Position numbers and translations under genes: made by a program
Notes under the pieces: generated by a model
The model's input: the letters and a program-made list of their open reading frames with translations, nothing else
Database searches by the model: none
What the model was told of the DNA's origin: nothing
In this document: positions 19,688 through 28,502 of the stretch, one piece after another
How positions within the stretch are numbered: the first letter of the stretch is position 1
Layout of the letters: each line of letters starts with the position of its first letter
From: Deinococcus marmoris
GTDB taxonomy: Bacteria > Deinococcota > Deinococci > Deinococcales > Deinococcaceae
Length of the DNA: 49,666 bases
Direction: 5' to 3'
Assembly (NCBI RefSeq): GCF_001949125.1
Contig: NZ_MSTI01000095.1
Coordinates: 1-49,666, forward strand

Positions 19688-19730
19688 AGGTCAGCTTTTC
19701 TTCAGTTTGAAGTCAGGCGACGGTCAGGTC
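19688..19730 (-). promoter_or_regulatory. Pho-box-like array upstream of phoX
   Basis: TCAG on the plus strand (CTGA on the minus strand) occurs at 19691, 19702, 19713 and 19724, a spacing of exactly 11 bases each time. Three of the four are preceded by GG or AG plus T. The 11-bp direct-repeat period is that of PhoB-type response regulators. The array ends 25 bases before the phoX ATG, and a poor -10 (CAGACT) lies 7 bases before that ATG, as expected of an activator-dependent promoter. Confidence 0.65.
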
Positions 19731-19765
19731 ATTTGATGGGGCAGAGCCAGTCGTGTCAGCCCAGG

Positions 19766-20563
19766 TCAGCGCCGCCAGACATACGGCGTCGTGGTGGTGA
19801 CCGCCAGCATTCCACTGCGCTCCAGAATCGGGCGGGAGAATTCGGTGGAGTCGCTGTGCAGATAGCGCATTCCCCGCTCAAGTGCAGACTGGGCGCGGGC
19901 AGCGGTGAGGGCGCGGTAGATGCCCCGCCCACGCCACTCTGGAAGCGTACCGCCACCCCACAACCCGGCAAATTCAGTGTCCGGGATGACTTCCAGGCGA
20001 CCCACGCAGACCATCTCCTGCGCGGTTTCGGCCACCCACAATTCCACCCTGCCCTCGCCCTTCTCGATGCGGCGCATCAGCTCATCCGCGCCAGATGGCT
20101 GCCCGAAGGCGAGTTCCTGCGCTCTGGCGGCCCGCACCACATCCGGGTAAGGGTCAGGTTGATTGTCGATGCGGCGCAGCGTCACGCCGTCTGGAAGATG
20201 CATCGGCCCGGCCAGCGAACTCGCCTCGCCCAGCATGACGGTCTCGGCGTCCTCGGCCTCGAAACCCTGCGCGATCAGGCGCTGGGGCAGATCGGCGGGC
20301 GCGTCGTGACCGCGCGTCTTCCACTCGAAGGACGTGATTTGCGGATCGGCGGCGTAATGCGCGACGGTCTGCGCGATCAGCTCATCCAGTGCCTGCCCGG
20401 TCAACCCATTCAACGAACGGTAAGAAACAAACCCCCGGTCTCCGAATCTGCCGCGCCACAGCGGGCCTGCGCGGTCCACGCTGTCGGCAGACAGCATCTC
20501 GGTCCCCTCGCGCAACTGGGCGTCGTAAGCGGTCAGCAGGCTTGCTCGGAGGTCGGCGTCCAT
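19766..20563 (-). CDS. GNAT family N-acetyltransferase
   Basis: The 265-residue protein carries the acetyl-CoA-binding pattern of the GNAT fold near the C-terminus: AGLWGGGTLPEWRGRGIYRALTAARAQSALERGMRYLHSDSTEFSRPILERSGM. R-G-R-G-I-Y corresponds to the Q/R-x-x-G-x-G/A loop. The N-terminal part (about 1-130) may be a second, degenerate GNAT-like half. The acceptor substrate is unknown. A TAGGCT box lies 5 bases before the ATG. It is oriented with phoX but has 99 bases between, including the Pho-like array, so it is a separate unit. Confidence 0.85.
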   Translation of the reverse strand: MDADLRASLLTAYDAQLREGTEMLSADSVDRAGPLWRGRFGDRGFVSYRSLNGLTGQALDELIAQTVAHYAADPQITSFEWKTRGHDAPADLPQRLIAQGFEAEDAETVMLGEASSLAGPMHLPDGVTLRRIDNQPDPYPDVVRAARAQELAFGQPSGADELMRRIEKGEGRVELWVAETAQEMVCVGRLEVIPDTEFAGLWGGGTLPEWRGRGIYRALTAARAQSALERGMRYLHSDSTEFSRPILERSGMLAVTTTTPYVWRR

Positions 20564-20647
20564 GCCTCAGCCTAATTCGCCTGGACCTGTCCCCTGCTTC
20601 TTGATAACCCACTCGCAATATCGCCCCAGCAGGAGTAAGCTGCCGCC

Positions 20648-21370
20648 GTGCTGGGCGTTGAACATCTGACCGTCAAATATGGCTCGCAAGTGGCCCTTGA
20701 GGACGCCACCGTGCGCTTCGAGGCCGGAACCTTCTCGGCGATCATCGGTCCCAACGGCGCGGGCAAATCCACGCTGTTGCGGACGCTGGTGGGGTTACTG
20801 CCGGACTACGGCGACGCCGTGCATTTCGACGCGGGCCACACCGCGCAGGACTGCATTTCCTACGTGCCGCAGCAGCAGACGCTGGACTGGGGCTTTCCGG
20901 TCACCGTCTGGGACACGGCGATGATGGGCCGCACCGGACGCCTGGGCTGGCTGCGCTGGCCGGGCCGCGCAGACCGCGAGCGGGTGGCGGCGGCGCTGAA
21001 GGAAACCGGCGTGTATGACCTGAGACACCGCCACATCGGCGCGCTCAGCGGGGGCCAGCGCCAGCGCGTGCTGCTGGCCCGCATGCTGGTCCGTGACGGC
21101 CACCTGCTGCTGCTGGACGAACCGCTGACGGGGGTGGACGCCACGACGCAGGAGCAACTGATGGCCCTGCTACGCGCCCAGGCCGACAAGGGCCGCGCTG
21201 TGGTGATGGTCACGCACGATCTGGAACAGGCCCGGCGCTGGTGCGATCACCTGATTCTGATCAACAGGCGCGTGGTGGCCGACGGCACGCCCGCCGAGGT
21301 CTACACCCCACAGAATATCGAGGCGACGTTCAGCACCTCGCACCTGGGGCATACGCATGCGGAGGCTTGA
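20648..21370 (+). CDS. Metal ABC transporter ATP-binding protein (zinc/manganese type)
   Basis: The 240-residue ATPase has Walker [10 protein letters not shown] (about 38-46), Q-loop [16 protein letters not shown], signature [14 protein letters not shown], Walker [12 protein letters not shown] and the H-loop MVTHD. The sequence after the Q-loop ([21 protein letters not shown]) is characteristic of cluster-9 manganese/zinc importers. The GTG at 20648 lies 6 bases behind TAAGCT (leaderless). With the permease at 21635 it should form the transporter core, and the ZnuA-like protein at 16645 is the nearest binding protein. The C-terminal HLGHTHAEA carries two His that may bind metal. Confidence 0.92.
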   Translation: MLGVEHLTVKYGSQVALEDATVRFEAGTFSAIIGPNGAGKSTLLRTLVGLLPDYGDAVHFDAGHTAQDCISYVPQQQTLDWGFPVTVWDTAMMGRTGRLGWLRWPGRADRERVAAALKETGVYDLRHRHIGALSGGQRQRVLLARMLVRDGHLLLLDEPLTGVDATTQEQLMALLRAQADKGRAVVMVTHDLEQARRWCDHLILINRRVVADGTPAEVYTPQNIEATFSTSHLGHTHAEA

Positions 21371-21407
21371 AGATGAGAGAAGTCCGTGGGTCTTTTTTGA
21401 GATAACG

Positions 21408-21463
21408 GCCTGCCCGGTGGCCCCCCCTCCCAGCCTCCCCCACAAGGGTGGAGGAGTTCAAGA
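21408..21463. repeat. Short GC-rich intergenic repeat, copy B
   Basis: It shares GCCTGCCCGGTGGCCCCC with the copy at 5689 (one mismatch) and CTCCCAGCCTCCCCC with the elements at 21506-21570 and 30582-30646. It ends in an ACAAGGGTGGAGGAG hairpin arm. Confidence 0.5.
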
Positions 21464-21467
21464 CTCT

Positions 21468-21622
21468 AGAGCGTGTTTTGAAAGTCGTCTCATGTTTAGT
21501 GGGCAGCGTCTGGAAGGCGTTTGCGGTTCCCCCCTCCCAGCCTCCCCCGCAGGGGGGGAGGAGCTGAAAGCGCGTGTTCCTGGGACTCGCAGAAATCCTG
21601 AAAGGCTTTTGAAACACGCTCT
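21468..21622. mobile_element. MITE-like element with 17-bp terminal inverted repeats
   Basis: AGAGCGTGTTTTGAAAG (21468-21484) and CTTTTGAAACACGCTCT (21606-21622) are inverted repeats matching at 15 of 17 positions and enclosing 121 bases. GAGCGTGTTT ends resemble those of IS5-type elements as I recall them. No transposase is encoded. It sits between the metal-transporter ATPase and its permease, ending 12 bases before the permease ATG, and contains a 65-bp GC-rich repeat. A clear target duplication is not visible. Confidence 0.6.
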
Positions 21623-21634
21623 CAAACCCAATCC

Positions 21635-22444
21635 ATGAACTTCCTGACTGATCCCCTGCAATTTGATTTCTTCGTGCGCGCGCTGCTGGCCGTGTCGCTG
21701 GTCAGCGTGCTGTGCGCCCTGGTGGGCGCGTGGGTGGTGTTGCGCGGCCTGAGTTACATCGGGGACGCCATGAGCCACGCGGTGCTGCCAGGGATCGTGG
21801 GGGCGTTCCTGTCGGGCGGCAACCTGTTGCTGGGCGCACTGGTGGCCGCCGTGCTGACTGCCCTGGGCATCGGCGTGGTGGGGCAGCGCAGCGGCCTCAA
21901 GCAGGACAGCGCCATCGGCATCGTGTTCGTGGGAATGTTCGCGCTGGGCATCGTGATGCTGTCGCGGGTGCCCACCTTTACCTCAGACCTGAGCCATTTT
22001 CTGATCGGCAACCCGCTGGGCGTAACCACCGCTGACCTGTGGGGCGCACTGGTGGTCACGCTGGTGGTGGGCACCGTGCTGTACGCGGTGCAAAAGGAAC
22101 TGCTGCTGGCCTCCTTTGACCCCACCGAGGCGCGGGCGGTGGGGTTGCCCGTGCGGCGGCTGGAAAGCCTGCTGCTGATTCTGATCGGTCTGGTGGTCGT
22201 GCTGACCGTGCAACTGGTAGGCACCACCCTCAGCGTCAGCCTGCTGATCACGTCCAGCGCCACGGCCCGCCTGCTGGCCCGCAGCCTGCCGCGCATGATC
22301 GCGCTGGCCGCCGCACTGGGCATCGTGGGCGGCGTGGTGGGTCTGTACCTCAGCTATTACCTGGATACGGCGACGGGCGCAACGATTGTGCTGGTCAATA
22401 CGGCGGTCTTCCTGCTGGTGCTGCTGTTTCGGCGCAAGGAGTGA
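21635..22444 (+). CDS. Metal ABC transporter permease (ABC-3 family)
   Basis: The 269-residue membrane protein has eight or nine hydrophobic segments and ABC-3 family landmarks: [27 protein letters not shown] near the N-terminus, [16 protein letters not shown], and [20 protein letters not shown]. Such permeases carry zinc or manganese with a cluster-9 binding protein and ATPase. No ribosome-binding site is visible before the ATG, and the MITE-like element ends 12 bases upstream, so expression may depend on that element or on read-through from the ATPase gene 264 bases before. Confidence 0.93.
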   Translation: MNFLTDPLQFDFFVRALLAVSLVSVLCALVGAWVVLRGLSYIGDAMSHAVLPGIVGAFLSGGNLLLGALVAAVLTALGIGVVGQRSGLKQDSAIGIVFVGMFALGIVMLSRVPTFTSDLSHFLIGNPLGVTTADLWGALVVTLVVGTVLYAVQKELLLASFDPTEARAVGLPVRRLESLLLILIGLVVVLTVQLVGTTLSVSLLITSSATARLLARSLPRMIALAAALGIVGGVVGLYLSYYLDTATGATIVLVNTAVFLLVLLFRRKE

Positions 22445-22633
22445 GTGCAGGTGCGCCATCTGGCCTAGCCGCGCCCGCCCGCGATAAACTCATGCCAACG
22501 CTTCCGGGCTTCCCGGCGTTCACCCCCGTCCATTCAAAGGATGTTCCAAGTTGCGCCTCACCCTCCTGTAATCACGGTTTGAATCGCCTTCCCACATTGT
22601 CTGGGACGGCCTTCGCCTACAGGGGGTTGTGTT

Positions 22634-24241
22634 GTGTTGTTGCGTGCCACGGAAGTCGCCCGGATATACGGCGACGAGACGATTTTTGAAGATGTGAATA
22701 TAGAGATCGGAGCGGGCGAACGCCTCGCCCTGATCGGAGAGAACGGCAGCGGCAAGAGTACGCTGCTGCGCGTGCTGGTGGGGCTGGACACACCAGATGC
22801 GGGGACAGTGACGCGAATGGGCAGGCTGGCCCTGCTGACCCAGCACACCCAGACGGAGGCGGGGACGCTGCTGGACGCCGTGACCCCGCCAGAATTGCGA
22901 CGGGCGCAGCAGGTGTTCGAGATGGTCTCCGCCGCACTGGGCAACGCCGACGAAGCTGGCCTGAACGCCTTCGCGGAAGCCGAGGAAGCGTACCGACTGG
23001 CGGGGGGCTACGATTTTGAGGCGCGGGCGGCAGGCGTGCTGGACGGCCTGGGGCTGGATTCCGCGCTGGACAGCACCCAGTTGTCGGGCGGCCAGACCCG
23101 CCGCGTGATGCTGGCGCGGCTGCTGCTCTCCCCCGCCGACGTGTATCTGCTGGACGAACCCACCAACCATCTGGACGCGGACGGCGCGGCGTGGCTGGAA
23201 GGCTGGATTCGGGCATCGGACGCGGCTTTCGTGCTGGCGAGCCATGACCGCGCCTTTCTGGACGCATTAGCAACCCGCACGGCGGAACTGGAACGCGGCA
23301 CCCTGACCACGTATCCCGGCGCTTACACGGCGGCGATGGACCTCAAGGCGACGTTGCGTGAGGCCCAGGAGCGCGATTACACGGCGTTCAAACGCAAACG
23401 GGCGGCGCTGGAGGAGGAGCAGCGACGGCAGGCCAGCAAGGGCGGCGTGGAGGAAAATCGGCGACGTGCAAAGGACAGCGACAAGTTCCGTTCCACCCAT
23501 AAGGCAGAGCGGGGCCAGCAGATTTTCTCGGCCAGGGCGAAGGCCATGCAAAAACAGATCGACCGTCTGGACGCCGTCGCCACCGCCAGACCCTTTCAGG
23601 ACCGCCGCACCGTGCGCCTGGATTTGCCCCCGGCTCCGCACGGCCCCTCCGAAGTGCTGACCGTTCGGGATTTAGGGGTCTGGCGCGGTGAGAACGGGAT
23701 TCTGGACGGCATTCGCCTGGAGATGCGGCGCGGCGAACGTATCGCCCTGACCGGGCCGAACGGCGGCGGCAAAAGCACCTTGTTGGGCGCACTTCTCGGC
23801 ACGTTGCCGCATACAGGAGAGATTCGCTGGGGGCCGGGCCTGACGGTGTACGCGGCGGGGCAGCACGGCGAGGAACTGTCCAGGCTGGAGACCGTGGGCG
23901 ACGCCCTGCTGGACGCCAACCCGGACCTCACGCCGCATCAGTTGCATGAAGTTGCGGCGGGGCTGGACCTCCCTGGCGGCCCCACCTTTCCTCTGTCCGG
24001 CCTATCCGGCGGCCAGCGCACCCGCCTCACCCTGGCCCGCCTGAGCGTCACGCGGGCGCAGGTGCTGGTGCTGGACGAGCCGACAAACCATCTGGACATC
24101 CGCGCCATCGAGGCGCTGGAGAGGTTGCTGCTGAACTTCCCCGGTACGGTCCTCCTCGCCAGCCATGATCGGGCACTGATCGGGCGGGTGGCGACGCGGG
24201 TGTGGGTGGTGGACGGCGGCGAGGTGCAAGAAAGCATTTAG
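22634..24241 (+). CDS. ABC-F family ATPase (ribosome-associated type)
   Basis: The 535-residue protein has two ABC domains and no membrane segment. Domain 1 has Walker A GENGSGKST, signature LSGGQTRRVMLARLLL and LLDEPTNHLD; domain 2 has GPNGGGKST, LSGGQRTRLTLARL and LVLDEPTNHLD. The two are joined by a charged helical linker (about 220-310, AQERDYTAFKRKRAALEEEQRRQ...) that in ABC-F proteins reaches the ribosomal P-site. ABC-F members act in translation or protect ribosomes from antibiotics; the subgroup cannot be assigned here. The GTG at 22634 follows AGGGGG. The 190-base leader has a CCGGG/CCCGG hairpin near 22497-22522. Confidence 0.9.
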   Translation: MLLRATEVARIYGDETIFEDVNIEIGAGERLALIGENGSGKSTLLRVLVGLDTPDAGTVTRMGRLALLTQHTQTEAGTLLDAVTPPELRRAQQVFEMVSAALGNADEAGLNAFAEAEEAYRLAGGYDFEARAAGVLDGLGLDSALDSTQLSGGQTRRVMLARLLLSPADVYLLDEPTNHLDADGAAWLEGWIRASDAAFVLASHDRAFLDALATRTAELERGTLTTYPGAYTAAMDLKATLREAQERDYTAFKRKRAALEEEQRRQASKGGVEENRRRAKDSDKFRSTHKAERGQQIFSARAKAMQKQIDRLDAVATARPFQDRRTVRLDLPPAPHGPSEVLTVRDLGVWRGENGILDGIRLEMRRGERIALTGPNGGGKSTLLGALLGTLPHTGEIRWGPGLTVYAAGQHGEELSRLETVGDALLDANPDLTPHQLHEVAAGLDLPGGPTFPLSGLSGGQRTRLTLARLSVTRAQVLVLDEPTNHLDIRAIEALERLLLNFPGTVLLASHDRALIGRVATRVWVVDGGEVQESI

Positions 24242-24280
24242 CCGCCAGAAAGCCGTTTCCTGGCGACCAGACCAGCCTCC

Positions 24281-24817
24281 TTACTGAAACCGCAGCGTCG
24301 CCAGCACCTTGGTGAACAGCGCATTGGCTGCCGCATACCGCTCAGGCGAGTCGGTGAGCTGGAAGGAGTACAGATTCCGCGCGCCGTTGCCGTACCACAC
24401 GCGAATGCGGAGTTGGCCCTGCGGGTGGGTCACGCTGTATTCGCGCTCGGTGCCGCCCACGCCGCCGTAACGGGCGTCCTTGCTGGACAGTTGCTTGATG
24501 GTCACGCCGCTGGACTTGAGGCCCGTCTCGAACTTGCCGAATTCGGTGTTCAGGTCCACCGCCTTGCCCTCTTTGGGCATGAACAGCAGGCGGATCAGCG
24601 TGGCGGGCGGGGCCTTGGCCGACACCAGACTGACGCCGGACGTGCCGTCGGCAAAATCCGCGCCCAGCCAGCCCTGCGGCAGACTGACCTTGAAGGGCAA
24701 TTTGGGATCGCTGAACGGCACCAGCGTCTGTGCGCCCGCCGTACCCAGACTGATGGGACCCAGACTGGCGGTGCCCAGGGTCAGCGCGGCGGCGGCAAGA
24801 AGAAAAGAGGCTTTCAT
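24281..24817 (-). CDS. Secreted protein of unknown function
   Basis: The 178-residue product begins MKASFLLAAAALTLGTASLGPISLGTAGAQ, a signal peptide. The mature part is a compact domain with LPFKVSLPQGWLGADF...GVSLVSA and later QLRIRVWYGNGARNLYSFQLTDSPERYAAANALFTKVLATLRF, a layout common in PsbP/DUF-like secreted proteins that bind small ligands or lipids. The family is not certain. I chose the ATG at 24817, which gives a clean signal peptide and has TACCGT 7 bases upstream, over 24865. Confidence 0.75.
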   Translation of the reverse strand: MKASFLLAAAALTLGTASLGPISLGTAGAQTLVPFSDPKLPFKVSLPQGWLGADFADGTSGVSLVSAKAPPATLIRLLFMPKEGKAVDLNTEFGKFETGLKSSGVTIKQLSSKDARYGGVGGTEREYSVTHPQGQLRIRVWYGNGARNLYSFQLTDSPERYAAANALFTKVLATLRFQ

Positions 24818-24889
24818 ACCCAGGACGGTAGCAACCCAGGGTGAGGACTTGCCCCGCCGCGTCATCAGGAGGGCGTCATCGGGGGACCG

Positions 24890-25483
24890 TCAGCGCCGGA
24901 TCAACCCTGGCTGGGGCCACAGGCGCAGATCGGCGGGTCCGGCCACGTCGCGCAGGTCCACCGGGCCGTACACGCGGCTGTCCAGACTGGACCCCAGGCG
25001 GCGGTTGTCGCCCATCACCCAGACCTTGCCCGGCGGCACCGTCAGCGCGGGCTGATCGCGCAAAAACCCCTCGCTGGCGTAGCTCTCGGCCAGCACCTTC
25101 CCGTTGACCACCACGCGCCCGTCCTGAATGGCCACCGTATCCCCCGCCAACGCCAGCGCCCGCTTGACATTGTACGGGCGGTGGCGGACGCCCCAGACCG
25201 TCTCGTAGCTGTACGGACTGTCCGCCGGGGCCTTGAAGATCAGCAGATCGCCGCGCCGGGGGTAAGCGGTGGGCAGGCCCCAGGCCCGCAGCCAGCGCGG
25301 GTATTTCAGCAGCAGCAGCGCGTCCCCGGTGGCCAGCGTTTCCTGCATCGAGTCGCCGTCCACCCGCGCCAGCGTTCCCACGAAGGTGGTCAGCAGATAA
25401 ACGGGCAGCAGCGCGCCCAGAACCCAGGTGCGCCAGGCCCGCCGCCAGGGGCTGATAGAGGATAAAGAGAGGGCGGGTTTCAC
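24890..25483 (-). CDS. lepB: Signal peptidase I
   Basis: This membrane-bound S26 serine protease removes signal peptides from exported proteins. After one membrane segment (WVLGALLPVYLLTTFVGT) it has the catalytic serine box (ARVDGDSMQETL), the lysine general base in YNVKRALALAGDTV, and box D/E (VWVMGDNRRLGSSLDSRVYGPV). The start is taken as GTG at 25483 (197 residues), 8 bases behind a TAGCCT box; a TTG at 25501 is possible. It is shorter than E. coli LepB, as usual for this group. Confidence 0.92.
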   Translation of the reverse strand: MKPALSLSSISPWRRAWRTWVLGALLPVYLLTTFVGTLARVDGDSMQETLATGDALLLLKYPRWLRAWGLPTAYPRRGDLLIFKAPADSPYSYETVWGVRHRPYNVKRALALAGDTVAIQDGRVVVNGKVLAESYASEGFLRDQPALTVPPGKVWVMGDNRRLGSSLDSRVYGPVDLRDVAGPADLRLWPQPGLIRR

Positions 25484-25508
25484 GGCTGCCCAGGCTAGCA
25501 AACACGCC

Positions 25509-25564
25509 GTTCAGACGCTTTCTGCCGCAAAAAGTCTCATTTTTGCCATAGAAAGCGTCTGAAC
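25509..25564. repeat. Long two-tier hairpin between divergent genes
   Basis: Fifteen perfect base pairs (25509-25523 with 25550-25564), a 3x3 internal loop, then seven more perfect pairs (GCAAAAA with TTTTTGC) and a 6-base loop. It lies upstream of both lepB and the FKBP gene, so it is not an ordinary terminator. It could be a small structured RNA, a regulator site or a decayed mobile end. Confidence 0.7.
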
Positions 25565-25686
25565 CCTCCTGCACGGGATCGGCTGGCCTTATAGAACACG
25601 TATGACGCACTGGCGGGCGTGTTCAGGATTTACCGTCACTTCAGAGATTGGGGGAAACCCAAGGGACAGGCTTTACCCTGCGTGAC

Positions 25687-26019
<333 letters not shown>

Positions 26020-26028
<9 letters not shown>

Positions 26029-26061
26029 GTCCTGTGCGCTAAATCCCGTGCGCTGAGTCCA
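26020..26061 (+). repeat. Three tandem 14-bp repeats over the FKBP stop codon
   Basis: GTGCGCTGAGTCCT, GTGCGCTAAATCCC and GTGCGCTGAGTCCA lie head to tail. The first encodes the last two residues and stop (V-R-stop), and each later copy repeats a stop codon. Confidence 0.7.
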
Positions 26062-26082
26062 CAGCACCCCCACCTGCACTTC

Positions 26083-26115
26083 TCGCCCCCAGCCGCTCGC
26101 GTGGTCTGGGGGCGA
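26083..26115 (+). terminator. Hairpin after the FKBP gene
   Basis: TCGCCCCCAG (26083-26092) pairs perfectly with CTGGGGGCGA (26106-26115) over a 13-base loop. There is no T-run, so it is only a possible terminator. Confidence 0.45.
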
Positions 26116-26200
26116 ACTGCTGACAGCGCCAGATGAACGGCTGGGGGCAACAACGGCTGGTCGCAGAGCAGAGAACCCGGAATAGGGCCACTTTACACTC

Positions 26201-26229
26201 TTGACCTGTGGGTATCTATACCGTAAACT
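26201..26229 (+). promoter_or_regulatory. Promoter of the DeoR-type regulator, with a dyad in the spacer
   Basis: TTGACC (26201-26206) and TAAACT (26224-26229) are 17 bases apart. The spacer holds the dyad GGTAT-CT-ATACC (26211-26222), placed where a bound protein would block polymerase. Two CGAAA units 9 bases apart follow at about 26231-26244. Either could be the site of autoregulation. Confidence 0.75.
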
Positions 26230-26267
26230 CCGAAAGCAACGAAAATTAGGCGCTAGAGGAGGTGAGT

Positions 26268-27041
26268 TTGATTCAGGCCCGCAGAGGCGAAATTCTTTCG
26301 CTGGCACAGCAAAATGGTGAAGTTTCCGCTTCAGATCTTTCAAAACTTCTGGGGGTTTCGGAAGTCACGGTTCGCAGCGACCTGAAGGCCCTGTCGGATT
26401 CCGGGCAACTGCGGCGCACGCGCGGCGGGGCGCGGCTGCCCCTGGAGCTTGAGCGTCCGTTTCTGCCGGGCGAGACCTCTCTGGAAGAAACCAGCCGCAG
26501 GCACTCGGCGGCCAAACGGCGCATCGGGCGGGCGGCAGCGGGCCTGGTCCAGAACGGTGAAACGGTGTTTCTGGACGTGGGCAGCACCACCACCGAGGTC
26601 GCCCGCGCGCTGTCACCCACCCTGCGCGGCGTGACCATCATCACCAACGGGCTGAACATCGCCCTGGAGCTGGAACGGCTGCCCAACGTGCGGGTGATCG
26701 TGACGGGCGGCACCCTGCGGCCCCTGCAACACTCGCTGGTCAGCCCCTACGCCCTGGAGGTGCTGGGACGCATCCACGCGGACCGCCTGTTTCTGGGCTG
26801 CAACGGGGTGAGCGCCACGGCGGGCGTGACCAACGCCAACCACGAGGAAGCCGAGATCAAACGGGTCATGGTTCACCAGTCACGCGAGGTTGTGGTGGTG
26901 GCCGATCACAGCAAGCTGGGCCAGATCAGTCAGGCGCAGGTGGCCGCCACGGGAGCGGTGCGTACCCTGATCACCGACAAGTACGGCACCGGACCGCCTG
27001 CCGATCTGCTGAACTGCATTCCCGATCTCCGAATCGTTTAG
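26268..27041 (+). CDS. DeoR/GlpR-family transcriptional regulator of the galactoside cluster
   Basis: The 257-residue repressor type has the DeoR winged helix at its N-terminus (ILSLAQQNGEVSASDLSKLLGVSEVTVRSDLKALSDSGQLRRTRGGARL) and a DeoR_C sugar-phosphate sensor domain (FLDVGSTTTEVARAL, IVTGGTLRPLQHSLVSPYALEVL, DRLFLGCNGVSATAGVTNANHEEAEIKR, VVVVADHSKLGQ). I chose TTG at 26268, five bases after GGAGG; a GTG at 26262 overlaps the ribosome-binding site itself. It stands at the head of the ABC transporter and galactosidase genes and presumably senses a galactose-derived phosphate. Confidence 0.92.
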   Translation: MIQARRGEILSLAQQNGEVSASDLSKLLGVSEVTVRSDLKALSDSGQLRRTRGGARLPLELERPFLPGETSLEETSRRHSAAKRRIGRAAAGLVQNGETVFLDVGSTTTEVARALSPTLRGVTIITNGLNIALELERLPNVRVIVTGGTLRPLQHSLVSPYALEVLGRIHADRLFLGCNGVSATAGVTNANHEEAEIKRVMVHQSREVVVVADHSKLGQISQAQVAATGAVRTLITDKYGTGPPADLLNCIPDLRIV

Positions 27042-27089
27042 ACTCCCCTTCCACCTTAATTCAACACTCATCCTCACCGGAGGTTTTCC

Positions 27090-28400
27090 ATGAAGAAACT
27101 CGTACTGTCTCTGTCCGCCCTGCTGCTCGCCGGTTCCGCCCTGGCCGCCGATCCCGTCTTTCCCAAAGGCCCCACCAACAAGATCACGCTGGAAGTCTGG
27201 TCCTGGGTGCCGGGACTGGACAAAACGGTGGCGTCCTTCGAGAAGGCGTACCCCAACATCAAGATCAAGATTCTGAACCTGGGCGGTGGCCCGGCCACCT
27301 ACACCAAGCTCCAGACCGCCATCAAGGCCGGCGCAGGCGCGCCCGACGTGGCACAGGTGGAATACGGCTTCCTGCCCGCCTTCGCCGACACCGGCGGTCT
27401 GGCCGACCTGAGCAAGTACGGCGCGAACGACTACAAGAAGTACTTCGTGCCGTGGACTTGGGGCCAGGTCAGCCCCGACGGGAAGGCCGTGTACGCCATT
27501 CCGCAGGACACCGGCCCCTTTGCGATGGTCTACCGTGACGACCTTCTCAAGAAGTACAGCATCGCCGCCCCCAAGACCTGGGCCGACTATGCCAAGGCCG
27601 CCGCCACCGTCAAGGCCAAGAGCAACGGGGCCGTCAAGTTCGGCAACTTCTACGCCACCTTCGCGCCGTGGTTTATGGCGCTGGCCTGGGCCGATGGCGG
27701 GCAGTTCTTCAAGCGCGACGGCGACGGCTGGGTGCAGACCCTGAACAACCCGGCGGCCAAGAAGTCGCTGAACTACTGGAACACCATGATCAAGAAGGGC
27801 GAGATCGGCACGCTGGTGGGCTTCAGCGCCGACTACTGGAACGCGGCGGGCGCAGGCAAGCTGGCCACCAACATGGAAGCGGCCTGGGGACCGGGCGGCT
27901 ACGCGGGCAGCCTGGGCGACAAGTCGGCGGGCATGTGGCGCGTGTCCCCGCTGCCGCAGTGGACGGCGGGCGGCAGCATCAAGAGCGGCAACTGGGGCGG
28001 CAGCAGCAACGTCGTGACCACCCAGAGCAAGAACCCACAGGCAGCCACGCTGTTCGCGCTGTGGCTCAACCTGTCCTCCACGGCCATCACCGCCGACTGG
28101 AACAACGGCGGCCTGTTCCCCGCCAGCGACGCGGGCCTGAGCCTGCCCGCCCTGGCCGTGACCAGCAAGAACCCCAGCAAGTTCTTCGGCGGCCAGAACA
28201 TCAGCAAGGTGTACGCGGAGGCGTCCCGTGGCGTGAATGTCAACTTCGAGTGGGCACCGTGGTTCCCCTTCGTCAACGACAACTACACCAAGCAGATCGA
28301 CCGGATGCTCAAGGGTCAGCTCACCCCCGATCAGGCGCTGGACGCGTGGCAGGCCGAGTCGCTGGCCTACGCCAAGCAGAACGGCTTCACGGTCAAGTAG
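27090..28400 (+). CDS. Carbohydrate ABC transporter substrate-binding protein
   Basis: The 436-residue secreted protein has a signal peptide ([20 protein letters not shown]) and the features of solute-binding family 1 (MalE-like): [66 protein letters not shown] and many aromatic residues that stack on sugar rings. GGAGG lies upstream of the ATG. It is followed by two permeases and galactosidases, so galactosides or galacto-oligosaccharides are the likely ligands. The hairpins at 28463-28531 separate it from the permease genes, an arrangement that keeps binding protein mRNA in excess. Confidence 0.94.
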   Translation: MKKLVLSLSALLLAGSALAADPVFPKGPTNKITLEVWSWVPGLDKTVASFEKAYPNIKIKILNLGGGPATYTKLQTAIKAGAGAPDVAQVEYGFLPAFADTGGLADLSKYGANDYKKYFVPWTWGQVSPDGKAVYAIPQDTGPFAMVYRDDLLKKYSIAAPKTWADYAKAAATVKAKSNGAVKFGNFYATFAPWFMALAWADGGQFFKRDGDGWVQTLNNPAAKKSLNYWNTMIKKGEIGTLVGFSADYWNAAGAGKLATNMEAAWGPGGYAGSLGDKSAGMWRVSPLPQWTAGGSIKSGNWGGSSNVVTTQSKNPQAATLFALWLNLSSTAITADWNNGGLFPASDAGLSLPALAVTSKNPSKFFGGQNISKVYAEASRGVNVNFEWAPWFPFVNDNYTKQIDRMLKGQLTPDQALDAWQAESLAYAKQNGFTVK

Positions 28401-28462
28401 GGCTGACGGTGGATGGCCGAAGGGAAGTTTCGAGCCTCCCCAGTCCACCCGCCTGAGCGCCT

Positions 28463-28491
28463 TGACCGTCCGGCCAGCGCACGGACGGTCA
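28463..28491 (+). terminator. Hairpin 1 after the binding-protein gene
   Basis: TGACCGTCCG and CGGACGGTCA form a perfect 10-bp stem with a 9-base loop. No T-run follows. It is probably an mRNA-stabilising or partial-termination hairpin. Confidence 0.6.
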
Positions 28492-28502
28492 GGCACATAG
28501 AC

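Noticed and set aside
20600..20625. TTGATA ... AATATCG as a second Zur-like site before the metal ATPase gene
   Set aside because: The half-sites are 11 bases apart, compared with 6 at the box at 15268-15293, and the right half is imperfect; too weak to claim.
22441..22689. Possible leader peptide before the ABC-F gene
   Set aside because: ABC-F genes can have attenuating leader peptides, but no terminator with a T-run follows and the frame runs into the coding region. Only a weak CCGGG hairpin is present.
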